A stretch of DNA of 64,000 nucleotides, taken from assembly GCF_029623955.1 (NCBI RefSeq), contig NZ_JARSBP010000003.1:1135440-1199439 (forward strand), in the 5' to 3' direction. The first letter of the stretch is position 1. Each line of letters starts with the position of its first letter. The translations under genes and the position numbers were made by a program. Under the pieces are notes generated by a model. The model was not told the DNA's origin. It did no database searches and worked only from the letters and a program-made list of their open reading frames with translations. This stretch comes from Mycobacterium sp. 236(2023). Its GTDB lineage: Bacteria > Actinomycetota > Actinomycetes > Mycobacteriales > Mycobacteriaceae. Positions 8,940-18,476 of the stretch are shown here, one piece after another.

Positions 8940-10088
8940 ATGCGATTCCTGCACACGGCTGACTGGCAGCTCGGAATGACCCGTCATTACCTCAACGGGG
9001 ATGCGCAGCCGAGGTATTCGGCCGCGCGCCGGGGTGCGGTGGTTGCACTCGGCACGCTGGCCGCCGATACCGGCGCCGAGTTCGTCGTCGTCGCCGGGGA
9101 CGTGTTCGAACACAATCAACTCGCCCCGCGTGAGGTCAGCACCGCGCTGGAGGCCATGCGCGCCATCACGGTGCCGGTGTACCTGCTGCCGGGCAACCAC
9201 GACCCGCTCGATGCGTCGTCGGTCTACACGAGCGCGCTGTTCACCTCCGAGCGGCCCGACAACGTGATCGTGCTCGATCGTCCCGGTGTGCACGACGTCC
9301 GGCCGGGCCTGCAACTGGTCGCCGCGCCGTGGTACTCGAAAGCCCCGACCACCGACCTCGTCGCCGACGTCGTCGATGCGCTGCCGGCCGACGGGACCAC
9401 CCGGATCCTCGTCGGGCACGGCGCCGTCGACATCCTCGTCCCGGACAAGGACCGCCCGTCGCTGATCGGGCTCGGAGCAGTCGAGGGGGCCATCAGGCGT
9501 GGCGCCGTGCACTATGTCGCATTGGGGGACAAGCACTCTCGGATGAGCGTCGGATCGACCGGCCGCATCTGGTACTCGGGCTCGCCCGAGGTCACCAACT
9601 ACGACGACATCGAACCCGATCCGGGGCATGTGCTCGCCGTCGACATCGACGAATCCGACGACGCCCGGCCTGTCCGTGTCGATGCGCACCGCGTCGGTGC
9701 GTGGCGGTTCATGTCGCTGAGGCACACGGTGGACAACACGCGCGATGTCGCCGACCTCGACATCAACCTCGACCAGATGACGGACAAGGAACGTACCGTC
9801 ATCCGGCTCGGCCTCACGGGTTCGTTGACGGTCACCGACCGCGCGGCGCTGGATGCCTGCCTGGATCGCTATGCGCGGTTGTTCGCGGCGCTGGTGCCCT
9901 GGGACAAAGAAACCGACATCGCGGTGATGCCCGCCGACGGTGAGTTCGACGACCTGGGCATCGGCGGGTTCGCCGCGGCCGCCGTCGACGAGCTCGTCGC
10001 CACGGCGCGTGTCGCCGGTGACGAGGGCGACGACGCACGCGCCGCGCTGGCGTTGCTGCTGCGACTCGCGGAAGGAGGCGCGGCATGA
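8940..10088 (+). CDS. SbcD-like metallophosphoesterase (Rv1277 type)
   Basis: A 382-residue calcineurin-like phosphoesterase of the Mre11/SbcD group. Motifs in order are FLHTADWQLG (His5, Asp8), VVVAGDVFEHN, LLPGNHDPLD, VGHGA and ALGDKHS, which are the metal ligands and general acid of the family. The ATG at 8940 is used because the motif-bearing N terminus starts there (MRFLHTAD). Its stop overlaps the start of the SbcC-like gene (ATGA), so the two subunits are co-translated and should form an Mre11/Rad50-like DNA end-processing complex. This matches Rv1277-Rv1278, which is distinct from the canonical sbcCD pair. Confidence 0.92.
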   Translation: MRFLHTADWQLGMTRHYLNGDAQPRYSAARRGAVVALGTLAADTGAEFVVVAGDVFEHNQLAPREVSTALEAMRAITVPVYLLPGNHDPLDASSVYTSALFTSERPDNVIVLDRPGVHDVRPGLQLVAAPWYSKAPTTDLVADVVDALPADGTTRILVGHGAVDILVPDKDRPSLIGLGAVEGAIRRGAVHYVALGDKHSRMSVGSTGRIWYSGSPEVTNYDDIEPDPGHVLAVDIDESDDARPVRVDAHRVGAWRFMSLRHTVDNTRDVADLDINLDQMTDKERTVIRLGLTGSLTVTDRAALDACLDRYARLFAALVPWDKETDIAVMPADGEFDDLGIGGFAAAAVDELVATARVAGDEGDDARAALALLLRLAEGGAA

Positions 10089-12739
10089 AGCTGCATCGGT
10101 TGGTGCTGACGAACTACCGCGGAATCTCCCACCGCGACATCGAGTTTCCCGACCGCGGGGTGGTTGTCGTCAGCGGCGCCAACGAGGTCGGCAAGTCGTC
10201 GATGCTCGAAGCGCTCGACCTGCTCCTCGAGTCCAAGGACCGGTCGTCGAAGAAAGAGGTCAAACAGGTCAAGCCCACCCACGCCGACGTGGGTGCCGAG
10301 GTGACAGCCGAGATCTCCGCCGGCCCTTACCATTTCGTCTATCGTAAGCGGTTCCACAAGAGGCCCGAGACCGAGTTGACGGTGCTGGCTCCCAAGCGCA
10401 TGCAGCTCACCGGAGACGAGGCGCACGAACGGGTGCGGGCGATGCTCGCCGAGACCGTCGACCTGGATCTGTGGCAGGCGCAGCGGGTGATGCAGTCGGC
10501 GCCGACGACGGCAGCGGATCTGTCGGGTTGTGACGCGTTGTCGCGTGCGCTCGACGTGGCGGCGGGCGCCGTCGACGACGACCCGGCGCCGGGTGGCGCG
10601 GTGGATGCCTTGCTCATCGACAAGATCGACGCGGAGTATCGGCGCTACTTCACGGCGACCGGGCGGGCCACCGGGGAGTGGGCCGCCGCCACGGCACGTC
10701 TGCGCGCCGCCGACGAAGAGGTGGCGCGCTGCGCGGCGGCGGTCGCTGAGGTCGACGAGGCGGTGCGGCGGCACGCCGCGCTGACGGTCGAACTTGCCGG
10801 CCTTGCCGAAGAGAGCGATTGTGCTGCAACACGACTCGCCGAGACGGACAAAGCGGCCAAAGCCGTCGCCGCGCTGCGGGTGGAACTCGATCAGGCCATC
10901 GTGCGCGGGAATGCCGCCACCGCCACCCAGGTTGCGTCGCGCACGGCGCTCACCGACCGGCGCCGCGCCCGCGCGGAGATCGAGGAGCGCACTGCGACCA
11001 TCGCCCGGCTGCAGCGTGAATCGGACGACGCCGTCGAAGCTTTCGACACCGCGGTCGAGATGAAGACGGCGGCCGACGCAACGGCCGCACAGGCCAGGGC
11101 AACACTGGCCGCCGGGCGGGAGCGGGTCGACGCGGCGCGCGCCGAGGTTCAGCGGCTGCGCGATCGTGAGGATGCCGACCGGCTGACCGGTTGGCTCGCC
11201 AGGGTCGAACGCAACGAGCGCGAGCTGGCCATCGTGCAGCACGAGCTCAACGGAATCACGTTGACGCCGGCACTGATGACGGCCATCGAGGAGGCCACTG
11301 TCGTCGTCGACCGCGCAGCCGTCGCCGTCGAGCAGGCCTCGGCTCATATCGAGTTGCTGGCCGCAGCCGACGTCGAGGTCATGGTCGGTGGCGAGACGGT
11401 GACGCTGCGAGCAGGGGACACCTGGTCTGGCGGAGTCACCGCGGCCACCGGTGTCGACGTACCCGGGGTGTTGTCGATGCGGGTCACCCCCGGAGCGTCG
11501 ACCACCGCGACTCAGGCCAAGCTCGACACCGCAACGGCTGTCCTGGCCGAGGCGCTGAAGCAGGCCGGTGTCGGCGACGTGGAGGCCGCGAGGGCGCTGG
11601 ATCGACGTCGGCATGAGCTGCGCGCATCCCGCCAACGTGTGCGTGCCGTTCTCGATGAGCTGACCGCCGACGATTCCTTCGACGATGTGCGTGCACAGCT
11701 GGCCGCTATCGAAGCGCGGCTGCCGGCCGCACAAGGCCTCTTCGAAACAGATGCCGACGGGGCGCTGGACCCCGCTGCGCAGCGGCTCGAACTTGTCGAA
11801 GCCACCGCCGCGCATCAGGAAGCCAAGCGGGACTGCGACATTCACACCAAGGTCGCCGACGAAGCCGGCAAGCTACTGGCCCAGCGCGAACTGCATGCCG
11901 CCCGCGTGATGGAGAAGTTGGCTGCCGCGCAGCTCGAACTCGCGGCCGCCGCGCAGCGTCTGGACGACCAGCGCGCCACGGTCACCGACGACGCCCTCGC
12001 AGTCAAGGCCGAAGCCGATGACGAGGCGGCGGTGGCGGCACAGAACGTCGTCGCCCGGCTCGACGCCCAACTCGCGGAGCACCTGCCCGACGAGGTCGAG
12101 ACAGCGCTCGCCCAGGCGTCCCGTGATGCGGCAGCTGTCGCGGCACGGCACGACGCCGTCGCCGACTCGCTGCGCGACGTGGCGGCGCAGCTCACGGTGT
12201 TCGGCACCCAGGGCCGCAAAGGCAACCTCGACGCCGCCGAGACCGAGCGCGAGCGTGCCGAGGCCGACTACGTGCGGGTCCAGCGGCGGGCCCGCGCCGC
12301 GGAATTGCTCCGGTCGGTCATGGGCAGGCATCGCGACGCGATGCGGCAGCGCTACGTCGACCCGTTCCGCAGTGAGGTGGAACGCCTGGGGCGCATCGTG
12401 TTCGGCGAGAGTTTCGAGGTCGATGTCGACAGCGCGCTGTGCATCGGCACCCGCACCCTGTCCGGCCGCACCGTGCCGTACGACTCGCTGTCCGGTGGAG
12501 CCAAGGAGCAGCTGGGCATCGTCGCGCGGCTGGCCGGGGCGGTGCTGGTCGCCAAGGAGGACAGTGTTCCGGTGGTCATCGACGACGCGCTGGGCTTCAC
12601 CGATGCGGAGCGGTTGACGAAGATGGCCGAGGTGTTCGACGCCGTCGCAGGCGACGGTCAGGTGATCATCCTGACGTGCAGCCCGCAGCGCTACGCGGAC
12701 GTGCGCAGCGCTGCACACATCGAGCTGATCGCCGGCTGA
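10085..12739 (+). CDS. SbcC/Rad50-like SMC-family ATPase (Rv1278 type)
   Basis: The 884-residue protein has the split ABC ATPase layout of Rad50/SbcC. The N-terminal Walker A is GANEVGKSS (residues 31-39), followed by about 600 residues rich in Ala, Glu, Arg and Lys that form two long coiled coils. A small non-coiled Gly/Val-rich insert lies near residues 430-470. The C-terminal signature is SLSGGAKEQ and the Walker B is VPVVIDDALGF. I see no clear CxxC zinc hook in the middle, so the coiled-coil tip differs from classical Rad50. It is translationally coupled to the phosphoesterase upstream. Confidence 0.92.
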   Translation: MKLHRLVLTNYRGISHRDIEFPDRGVVVVSGANEVGKSSMLEALDLLLESKDRSSKKEVKQVKPTHADVGAEVTAEISAGPYHFVYRKRFHKRPETELTVLAPKRMQLTGDEAHERVRAMLAETVDLDLWQAQRVMQSAPTTAADLSGCDALSRALDVAAGAVDDDPAPGGAVDALLIDKIDAEYRRYFTATGRATGEWAAATARLRAADEEVARCAAAVAEVDEAVRRHAALTVELAGLAEESDCAATRLAETDKAAKAVAALRVELDQAIVRGNAATATQVASRTALTDRRRARAEIEERTATIARLQRESDDAVEAFDTAVEMKTAADATAAQARATLAAGRERVDAARAEVQRLRDREDADRLTGWLARVERNERELAIVQHELNGITLTPALMTAIEEATVVVDRAAVAVEQASAHIELLAAADVEVMVGGETVTLRAGDTWSGGVTAATGVDVPGVLSMRVTPGASTTATQAKLDTATAVLAEALKQAGVGDVEAARALDRRRHELRASRQRVRAVLDELTADDSFDDVRAQLAAIEARLPAAQGLFETDADGALDPAAQRLELVEATAAHQEAKRDCDIHTKVADEAGKLLAQRELHAARVMEKLAAAQLELAAAAQRLDDQRATVTDDALAVKAEADDEAAVAAQNVVARLDAQLAEHLPDEVETALAQASRDAAAVAARHDAVADSLRDVAAQLTVFGTQGRKGNLDAAETERERAEADYVRVQRRARAAELLRSVMGRHRDAMRQRYVDPFRSEVERLGRIVFGESFEVDVDSALCIGTRTLSGRTVPYDSLSGGAKEQLGIVARLAGAVLVAKEDSVPVVIDDALGFTDAERLTKMAEVFDAVAGDGQVIILTCSPQRYADVRSAAHIELIAG

Positions 12740-12759
12740 CGGCTGCGGGCCCGCCTGCA

Positions 12760-12824
12760 CCGCGAGCGCGCGTGTCTGTACAGCAACACGCCGCCGCGGC
12801 CCGTGCGAAACGTCGCGCTCGCGG
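12760..12824. repeat. Nested inverted repeat between convergent genes, probable terminator or dispersed repeat
   Basis: Outer arms CCGCGAGCGCG (12760-12770) and CGCGCTCGCGG (12814-12824) are perfect 11-bp complements. Inside lies a second inverted repeat, CGTGT (771-775) and ACACG (786-790), around the palindrome TGTACA. It sits in the 98-bp gap between two converging genes, so it can end transcription from both sides. Similar CGCGAGCG...CGCTCGCG elements are, from memory, common between mycobacterial genes. Confidence 0.6.
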
Positions 12825-12837
12825 CCGCCGAGTGCGC

Positions 12838-14193
12838 TCAGCTCACCGACTGCAGCCGTGCCGGAGCGTCGAAAGCGGGTTGTTTCAGACCGAGATGGTC
12901 CCGCAACGTGGATCCGGTGTACTCGGTGCGGAACAGGCCGCGCCGCTGCAGTTCCGGCACCACCGCGTCGACGAAATCGTTGAAGGTGCCGGGTGTCTGG
13001 GCCGCAGACACGATGAAGCCGTCGGCCTCGCCCGCGACGAACGACTCCTCGATCTGATCGGCGACCTGCTCCGCGGTTCCGACGAACTGCGGCAGCAGCA
13101 CACCTTGGGCGTACCACTTGCCGATGTCGCGCAGCGTGAGGTTGTCGCGGTTGGCGACCCGGCGCGCGGTGTCGAATAGCCCCTGCGTACCGGATACCGT
13201 CACATCCTCGACCGGGGCGTCCAGGTCGTACTGCGAGAAGTCGTGATCCGTGTGGACCGACAGCGTGATCAGCCCGGAGATGGGGTCGGCAAGCTCGTTG
13301 TGGAATGCCTGCTTCTCCCGTGCGATCGACTCTGTCTCGCCGATGAACGGAATGAACGCAGGGAAGATCAACACCTGATCGGGATCTCGCCCGAGGTCGG
13401 ACGCCCGCGACTTCACGTCGTCGTAGTAGGCGCGGCGGCCCTCTGGCGTCGGATCGATCTCGAAGATCGCCTCCGCCCACCGCGCCGCGAAATCCTTGCC
13501 CGTCGCCGACGCCCCCGCTTGGATCAGCACCGGCCGACCCTGCGGAGAATGCGGCACGTTCAGCGGCCCTCGGGTGCGGAAGTACTCGCCGTCATGCTCG
13601 ACGCGGTGAATTCGGTTGGGATCGGCGAAGATACCCTCGGTCTTGTCCAGAACCAGAGCATCGGGATCCCAGCTCGACCACAGCTCCAGCGTCGTGCGCA
13701 CGAACTCGTCGGCCCGCTGGTAGCGGAACTCGTGGTCGAGGTGCTCGGTGTGACCGAAGTTCTGCGCCTCGCCCTGCGACAGCGACGTCACGATGTTCCA
13801 CGCGACCCGGCCCTGGGTGATGTGGTCCAGGCTGGCGAAGATGCGGGCCAGCTCGTAGGGGTGGAAGTACGTGGCGGACTTGGTGATCGCGACGCCCAGC
13901 TTGGATGTGACCGCCCCGATGCTGGCCGCGACGATCGACGGATCGAGCGTCGCGGTGGCCTGCGTCCCGCGGCGCAGCGGCTCGGTGATGTCGTCACCGA
14001 ACCGGCCCGGTGCGGCGAGCAGGTCGGCGAAGAAGACGAAGTCGAACTTGCCCCGCTCCAGAATGCGTCCGATGCGGTGGTAGTAGTCCGGCGTCGTGAA
14101 GCGGGTGTCGCTGGCCGGGTGGCGCCACGCGGCGTGCGAGTGGGTGACCTGCGACGCGATCTGGAATCCGCCGAGGTGAAGCTGTCGAGCCAT
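12838..14193 (-). CDS. Flavin-dependent monooxygenase, NtaA/SnaA/DszA family
   Basis: A 451-residue luciferase-fold enzyme of the class that uses reduced flavin supplied by a separate reductase. Typical family features are the N-terminal strand LHLGGFQIASQVTHSHAAWR, FDFVFFADLLA, LDPSIVAA, KSATYFHPYELARIFASLDH, GRVAWNIVTS and PVLIQAGASATGKDFAA. Family members oxidise sulfones, nitrilotriacetate or long-chain alkyl compounds. The next gene on the same strand encodes a DszC/SfnC-like flavoprotein, so an organosulfur substrate is the best guess. No flavin reductase is adjacent. This gene pair stands where M. tuberculosis has Rv1279. Confidence 0.9.
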   Translation of the reverse strand: MARQLHLGGFQIASQVTHSHAAWRHPASDTRFTTPDYYHRIGRILERGKFDFVFFADLLAAPGRFGDDITEPLRRGTQATATLDPSIVAASIGAVTSKLGVAITKSATYFHPYELARIFASLDHITQGRVAWNIVTSLSQGEAQNFGHTEHLDHEFRYQRADEFVRTTLELWSSWDPDALVLDKTEGIFADPNRIHRVEHDGEYFRTRGPLNVPHSPQGRPVLIQAGASATGKDFAARWAEAIFEIDPTPEGRRAYYDDVKSRASDLGRDPDQVLIFPAFIPFIGETESIAREKQAFHNELADPISGLITLSVHTDHDFSQYDLDAPVEDVTVSGTQGLFDTARRVANRDNLTLRDIGKWYAQGVLLPQFVGTAEQVADQIEESFVAGEADGFIVSAAQTPGTFNDFVDAVVPELQRRGLFRTEYTGSTLRDHLGLKQPAFDAPARLQSVS

Positions 14194-14224
14194 GGTCGGG
14201 TGTCTCCGTTCAGGGTGGTTGGGC

Positions 14225-15439
14225 TCAGAAGTACGCGTTCGCGGGGATTTCGGTGCCGTGCAACAGGTTCTGGCCGATCACCCGGGCCTTGTAGGCCACC
14301 GGGTTGTGCAACGTGATGGTGCGGATGTTGCGCCAGTGCCGGTCGAGGTTCAGCTTGCGGCTCGCCGCGCTCGCCCCGCCCAACTCCAGCAGCCTCGTCG
14401 CGGCCTGCGGTGCGACGTCGTCGAGATGAACCTTTGCCTTGGCGACCTTCAGCTGCGCCTCGGCGGCCAGGTCGGCGTCCGGCACACCACGGTGTTCCGA
14501 CGCCGTCGCCTCGCCGATCGCGCCGGCAGCGTCGAGGACCACCGCCCTGGCGACGTACGCGGTGCTCGCCAGCTCGCCGAGCTGTCGCTGCAGCAGCGGG
14601 TCGTCGGTCGGGCGTTCGGCCAGCGCATGGCTGAAGCTGCGATCCCGGGATCGCAGGAGCGCGACCCCGTCGTCGACCACCGACTCCAGGATCCCGGCGA
14701 CCACCGCGTGGATGTAGAGCTGCAGCGCGGCGTACTGCACCGTCGGCACCGGCTCGGCGTCGTAGGAGGTGTCGCTGAGCACCTCGTCCTGTGAGACCGC
14801 CACATCGGTGAACGTCGTGGTCCCCGTGCCCGTCCTGCGCTGGCCGAAGCCGTCCCAGTCGTCGACGATGCGCACACCCTCCCGGTTCACAGGAACGACG
14901 ACATTCGCCACGGAGTCGTGGTCGGTCGTCGCGGTGACCGTCAGGTAGTCGGAGAACAGGGTGCCGGTGCTGTAGTACTTCTCGCCGTCGAGCCGGTACT
15001 CGCCGGGGCCTGTCGGCAGCAGGCGCGTGTTGAACACCAGGCTGCCGACCGCATGGGAACCCTTCTCGCTGAACGCGTTGCCGAACAGGCTTCCTGCGGC
15101 GATTTTCCGTAGCCATTCCTGTGAATTCCGGGTGTCCGCGGTGCGCAGGCGCTCCTCGGCGAACCAGAAATGGGTCCGGAAGATGTGCGCCACAATGGGA
15201 TCCGCCCGCGCGACATCGATGACGGCCGAGAACAGCTGCGCGACGGTGAGCCCGGGCCCGCCGAAGCCGGCAGGCAGCCGCAGCGTGCCGAAGCCGGCAC
15301 GTTTGAGGGCGATCACCTGGTCAAAAGGATTCTGGTCGTTGAGGTCTCGGTCCTTGGCGCCGGCGCTGATCTGGCTGAGCAGGTCGGCGAATTCGGGGGA
15401 GCCCGGCAGGAGCGGCGTGACGTGGTCCACTGAGGTCAT
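14225..15439 (-). CDS. Acyl-CoA dehydrogenase-fold flavoprotein, DszC/SfnC type monooxygenase
   Basis: A 404-residue protein of the acyl-CoA dehydrogenase fold, starting MTSVDHVTPLLPGSPEFADL. The segment GLTVAQLFSAVIDVARADPI, the middle domain (LDGEKYYSTGTLFSDYLTVT) and the C-terminal helix pair (DVAPQAATRLLELGGASAAS) match the DszC/SfnC branch rather than true beta-oxidation enzymes. The catalytic Glu of fatty acyl dehydrogenases is not evident. It lies 31 bp upstream of the NtaA-like monooxygenase on the same strand. Together they resemble two-component sulfur-scavenging oxygenase sets that release sulfite from organosulfur compounds. Confidence 0.85.
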   Translation of the reverse strand: MTSVDHVTPLLPGSPEFADLLSQISAGAKDRDLNDQNPFDQVIALKRAGFGTLRLPAGFGGPGLTVAQLFSAVIDVARADPIVAHIFRTHFWFAEERLRTADTRNSQEWLRKIAAGSLFGNAFSEKGSHAVGSLVFNTRLLPTGPGEYRLDGEKYYSTGTLFSDYLTVTATTDHDSVANVVVPVNREGVRIVDDWDGFGQRRTGTGTTTFTDVAVSQDEVLSDTSYDAEPVPTVQYAALQLYIHAVVAGILESVVDDGVALLRSRDRSFSHALAERPTDDPLLQRQLGELASTAYVARAVVLDAAGAIGEATASEHRGVPDADLAAEAQLKVAKAKVHLDDVAPQAATRLLELGGASAASRKLNLDRHWRNIRTITLHNPVAYKARVIGQNLLHGTEIPANAYF

Positions 15440-15542
15440 GGCTCGGTTGTACTGACCGGCGGTGGCCGGACGCACTGCTTTGGATCACCCCGAACCGAAC
15501 CGACGACGCACGGGGTGCCCGGCACCGCCGCCGCGGGGCACA

Positions 15543-16805
15543 ATGAGCGTGATGACGATGAATGCCAGACGCCGGCGGGCTCACGACAAGCTCGCGGCGC
15601 TGCCGGGTGTGCGACCGGTCCGCAGGCCGATCCGCCCGGGCGGGAACGAGCGATTCGACGTCTTCTACGTGCGCACGGGCCGGAAATCAGCCCGCCCGCT
15701 GGTCGTCATCCCCGGTGGCCCCGGGGCGGCCTCGATCGCGCTCTACCGGGCGTTCCGGCGGCGCGCCGCGGTCTCCGGCCTCGACCTCATCATGATCGAA
15801 CACCGCGGCGTCGGGCTGTCTCGTCATGACGACAGGGGCGCCGACCTGCCCCCGGAGGCGTTGACCGTCGATGCCGCGGTGGACGACGTCGCCGCGGTCC
15901 TCGATGACGCCCAGGTCGACCGTGCCATCGTCTACGGCACGTCGTACGGCTCCTACCTGGCCGCGGGCATGGGTGTGCGCCACCCGGGGCGAGTGCACGC
16001 GATGGTCCTCGATTCGCCGCTGCTGTCGGCCGACGACATCGACGACGTGCGGGCCGAGACCCGCCGCGTGCTCTGGGAAGGTGCGCCGGGAAGTGCGGAC
16101 CTCGCGTCGCGGGTGCGCAAGCTCGCCGCCGACGGCGTGCTGTCGTCGAAGGACGTCCAGCTGATCGGCGACATGTACGGCGCGGCGGGCCCGGAGGTCC
16201 TGCGCCGTCAGCTGGACCTGCTCCTGGCCGGCCGCGATCTGCTGTGGGCGGCCGTCGGCCTCGGCACCCGCAAACTCCTTGAGCGCAAAACCCCGTATCA
16301 CCACGAGCCGGACCTGGTGGAGCGCATCGCCTACCGCGAGCTGAACTACGGCGCCGTGCCGGACGGCGGTCCACTCGACCCTGCGGTGGCCTTCCGTGAA
16401 ATGGCCATGGGTGACGTGGAATTCGTCGCCGAGCCCTACGACCTGCCGGCGGCGATGCCGGGCTTCACGTGGCCGACCGCGGTGCTGTCCGGGGGTCGCG
16501 ACCTGACGACGCCGCCAGAGATCGCACGCCGCGTCGCCGGATTGATCCCGGATTCGGTGCTCGTCGACCTGCCGACCGCCGGGCACAGCATTCTCGACAC
16601 CCGCGAGCAGGCGGCGCTGGAGATCTGCAAAGCGGTCAGCAACGGGAAGATCCACGAACTCCCTTCGCGCAGCGCGGAACTCGACGCGATGCCGGCGAAT
16701 CTCACGGTCAGGCTGCTGGTGCGGGCCATCGCCGTGGCCGCCCGCGCGGAATCGGCGGTGCCTGGCGTTGTGCCGAAGGCCGTGCGCGAGATCGCTACTT
16801 CATGA
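15543..16805 (+). CDS. Alpha/beta hydrolase, prolyl aminopeptidase (S33)-like
   Basis: A 420-residue alpha/beta hydrolase. The oxyanion region reads VVIPGGPGAAS, the nucleophile elbow GTSYGSYLA carries the Ser, the acid is probably in SGGRDLTTPPE, and the His is in TAGHSILD. This order and the GGPG motif match proline iminopeptidase-like peptidases. An upstream frame continues to 15462, but the ATG at 15543 (MSVMTMNARRRRAHDK) gives the expected N terminus. No signal peptide is present. The 3' end overlaps the convergent oppA stop by 11 bp. Next to an oligopeptide importer, a cytoplasmic peptidase role is plausible but unproven. Confidence 0.85.
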   Translation: MSVMTMNARRRRAHDKLAALPGVRPVRRPIRPGGNERFDVFYVRTGRKSARPLVVIPGGPGAASIALYRAFRRRAAVSGLDLIMIEHRGVGLSRHDDRGADLPPEALTVDAAVDDVAAVLDDAQVDRAIVYGTSYGSYLAAGMGVRHPGRVHAMVLDSPLLSADDIDDVRAETRRVLWEGAPGSADLASRVRKLAADGVLSSKDVQLIGDMYGAAGPEVLRRQLDLLLAGRDLLWAAVGLGTRKLLERKTPYHHEPDLVERIAYRELNYGAVPDGGPLDPAVAFREMAMGDVEFVAEPYDLPAAMPGFTWPTAVLSGGRDLTTPPEIARRVAGLIPDSVLVDLPTAGHSILDTREQAALEICKAVSNGKIHELPSRSAELDAMPANLTVRLLVRAIAVAARAESAVPGVVPKAVREIATS

Positions 16806-18465
16806 AGCCGATCGCCGAATAGTTGAGGTCGCCGATTCCGGTCGGTCCGTAATTCGCGAGATTGCTTCGCACAGCGGCATTACCGGATGACTGCACCAGC
16901 GGCAGGCTGTGACCCTCGGCCCAGATCAGCTTGTCCAGTTCGTTGGCCAGTTCGCGGGCCTTGGAGGGGTCGAGCTCTGAGAGCGTCTCCTCGATCTTGG
17001 CGTCGATCTCGGGACTGCCGATCTTGCCGAAGTTGCTCTCTCCGTTCGCCGCGTAGATCTGGGTCAGGCTGGACAACGGGAAAGCATCTCCGCCCCAGGC
17101 GAATTGGGCGATATCGAAGTTGCCGGGAATGACGTACTCGGTGAACAGGGAACCGCCCGCGACGGGGGTCAGCTCGACGTTGACGCCGATCTGCGCCAGC
17201 TGATTCTGTGTGATCTGGCCGGTTGCGCGGGTGCTCTGCCCGTCGTAGAAGATGTCGCGGAGGGTCAGCTGTTTCCCATCCTTCTCGCGGAACTGACCGT
17301 TCATCGTCCAGCCCAGCGCATCGAGTTCGCTCTTGGCGGCCTCGGGGTCGAAGCCGATGCTGTTGTCCTGGTACCCTTCCTGGCCGGCCAGGTAGATGTG
17401 GTTGTTCAACGCCGCCGGGTTGTCTGTGAGCCCGCGCTGCGTGACCGCGGCGATCGCCTGCCGGTCAATGCCTTTCGCAATCGCCTGGCGCAGGCCGGGA
17501 TCCGACAGCAGCGCGCCCTCGGCGCCGTTGAACGTCATGTGGCTCCAGCTGGGCGCCGGTGCGCGCCGGATCGAGACGCCTTGCGCGCGGCGGGCTCGCT
17601 CGAGATCGTCCAGCGTCAACAGATTGGCCACGTCGAGCGCGTTGTTCTCCAGTGCGGGAATCACGGCGGCGTCGTCGAGCACGCTGTAGGTGATGGAATC
17701 CAGCACCGCCGGCGTACCCCACCATTTGGGGTTGCGGGTCAACACGATTCGCTGTGCGCCGCGATCCACGGTCGTGATGATGAACGGGCCCGCCGACGGC
17801 CCCGGACCGTTGAGGAAGCCCTTGTTGAACACCTCGGGATCCGACGTCATCGACTTCGGAAACAGCATGGCGTTGCCGGCGAACATGCCGCGCCAGTCGG
17901 CGAAATGACTGGCGAACGTGATGACAGCCTGCCGGTCGTCGACGCCCTTGGTGACGGAGGCGACGCGCTCGCTGCCGTTGGGGGACGCGAACAGGAACCG
18001 CTTGTCCTTGCCGCTGGTCGCGTTGATCTGGGACGCCATGTCCTCCCACGTGATCGGAGTGCCGTCCGACCATGTCGCCTTCGGGTTGATCGTGTACGTG
18101 ACGACCTGCGGGTCGGTGCTGGTGAGCTCGACGTCGGTGAAGTAGTCGGTGTTGACCGTCATCTCGCCGTCAGGCTTGATGAAGAACGCGCGCGGCATAG
18201 TTGCCCGCATCGGTCTGCCGAATTCGTTGTTCCCATCGATGTGCAGATAGTTGAAGTTGGTGGGGAAGAGCGGCAGCGCGAGCCGAAAGTTACCGCCCTG
18301 CTGCAAGGTGGCCGGGTCCTGCGGGTTGATGTCGGCGGACGCGCCGATCTCGGCATTGCCACCCGCTGAAGGAACGTTGGTGTCCCCGCTGGAGCATCCG
18401 GAGAGGACCATCACCGCTGCCAGTCCGGCAGCGAACAGGCGTGACACGGGCGCTCGGTATCTCAT
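16795..18465 (-). CDS. oppA: Oligopeptide ABC transporter substrate-binding lipoprotein OppA (Rv1280c type)
   Basis: A 556-residue SBP_bac_5 family binding protein. The signal MRYRAPVSRLFAAGLAAVMV ends in a lipobox with Cys24 (LSGC). The family core includes TYTINPKATWSDGTPITWED and the C-terminal DKLIWAEGHSLPLVQS. It is the last gene of the oppB-oppC-oppD-oppA operon, 11 bp after oppD. The M. tuberculosis counterpart (Rv1280c-Rv1283c) has been reported to import glutathione and other peptides, which fits the sulfur genes around it. It should be anchored on the outer face of the plasma membrane. Confidence 0.93.
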   Translation of the reverse strand: MRYRAPVSRLFAAGLAAVMVLSGCSSGDTNVPSAGGNAEIGASADINPQDPATLQQGGNFRLALPLFPTNFNYLHIDGNNEFGRPMRATMPRAFFIKPDGEMTVNTDYFTDVELTSTDPQVVTYTINPKATWSDGTPITWEDMASQINATSGKDKRFLFASPNGSERVASVTKGVDDRQAVITFASHFADWRGMFAGNAMLFPKSMTSDPEVFNKGFLNGPGPSAGPFIITTVDRGAQRIVLTRNPKWWGTPAVLDSITYSVLDDAAVIPALENNALDVANLLTLDDLERARRAQGVSIRRAPAPSWSHMTFNGAEGALLSDPGLRQAIAKGIDRQAIAAVTQRGLTDNPAALNNHIYLAGQEGYQDNSIGFDPEAAKSELDALGWTMNGQFREKDGKQLTLRDIFYDGQSTRATGQITQNQLAQIGVNVELTPVAGGSLFTEYVIPGNFDIAQFAWGGDAFPLSSLTQIYAANGESNFGKIGSPEIDAKIEETLSELDPSKARELANELDKLIWAEGHSLPLVQSSGNAAVRSNLANYGPTGIGDLNYSAIGFMK

Positions 18466-18476
18466 GCGGACTGACT

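Noticed and set aside
9869..11845. 658-residue minus-strand frame within the SbcC-like gene
   Set aside because: The opposite strand has Walker A and coiled coils in the expected places and is coupled to the SbcD-like gene.
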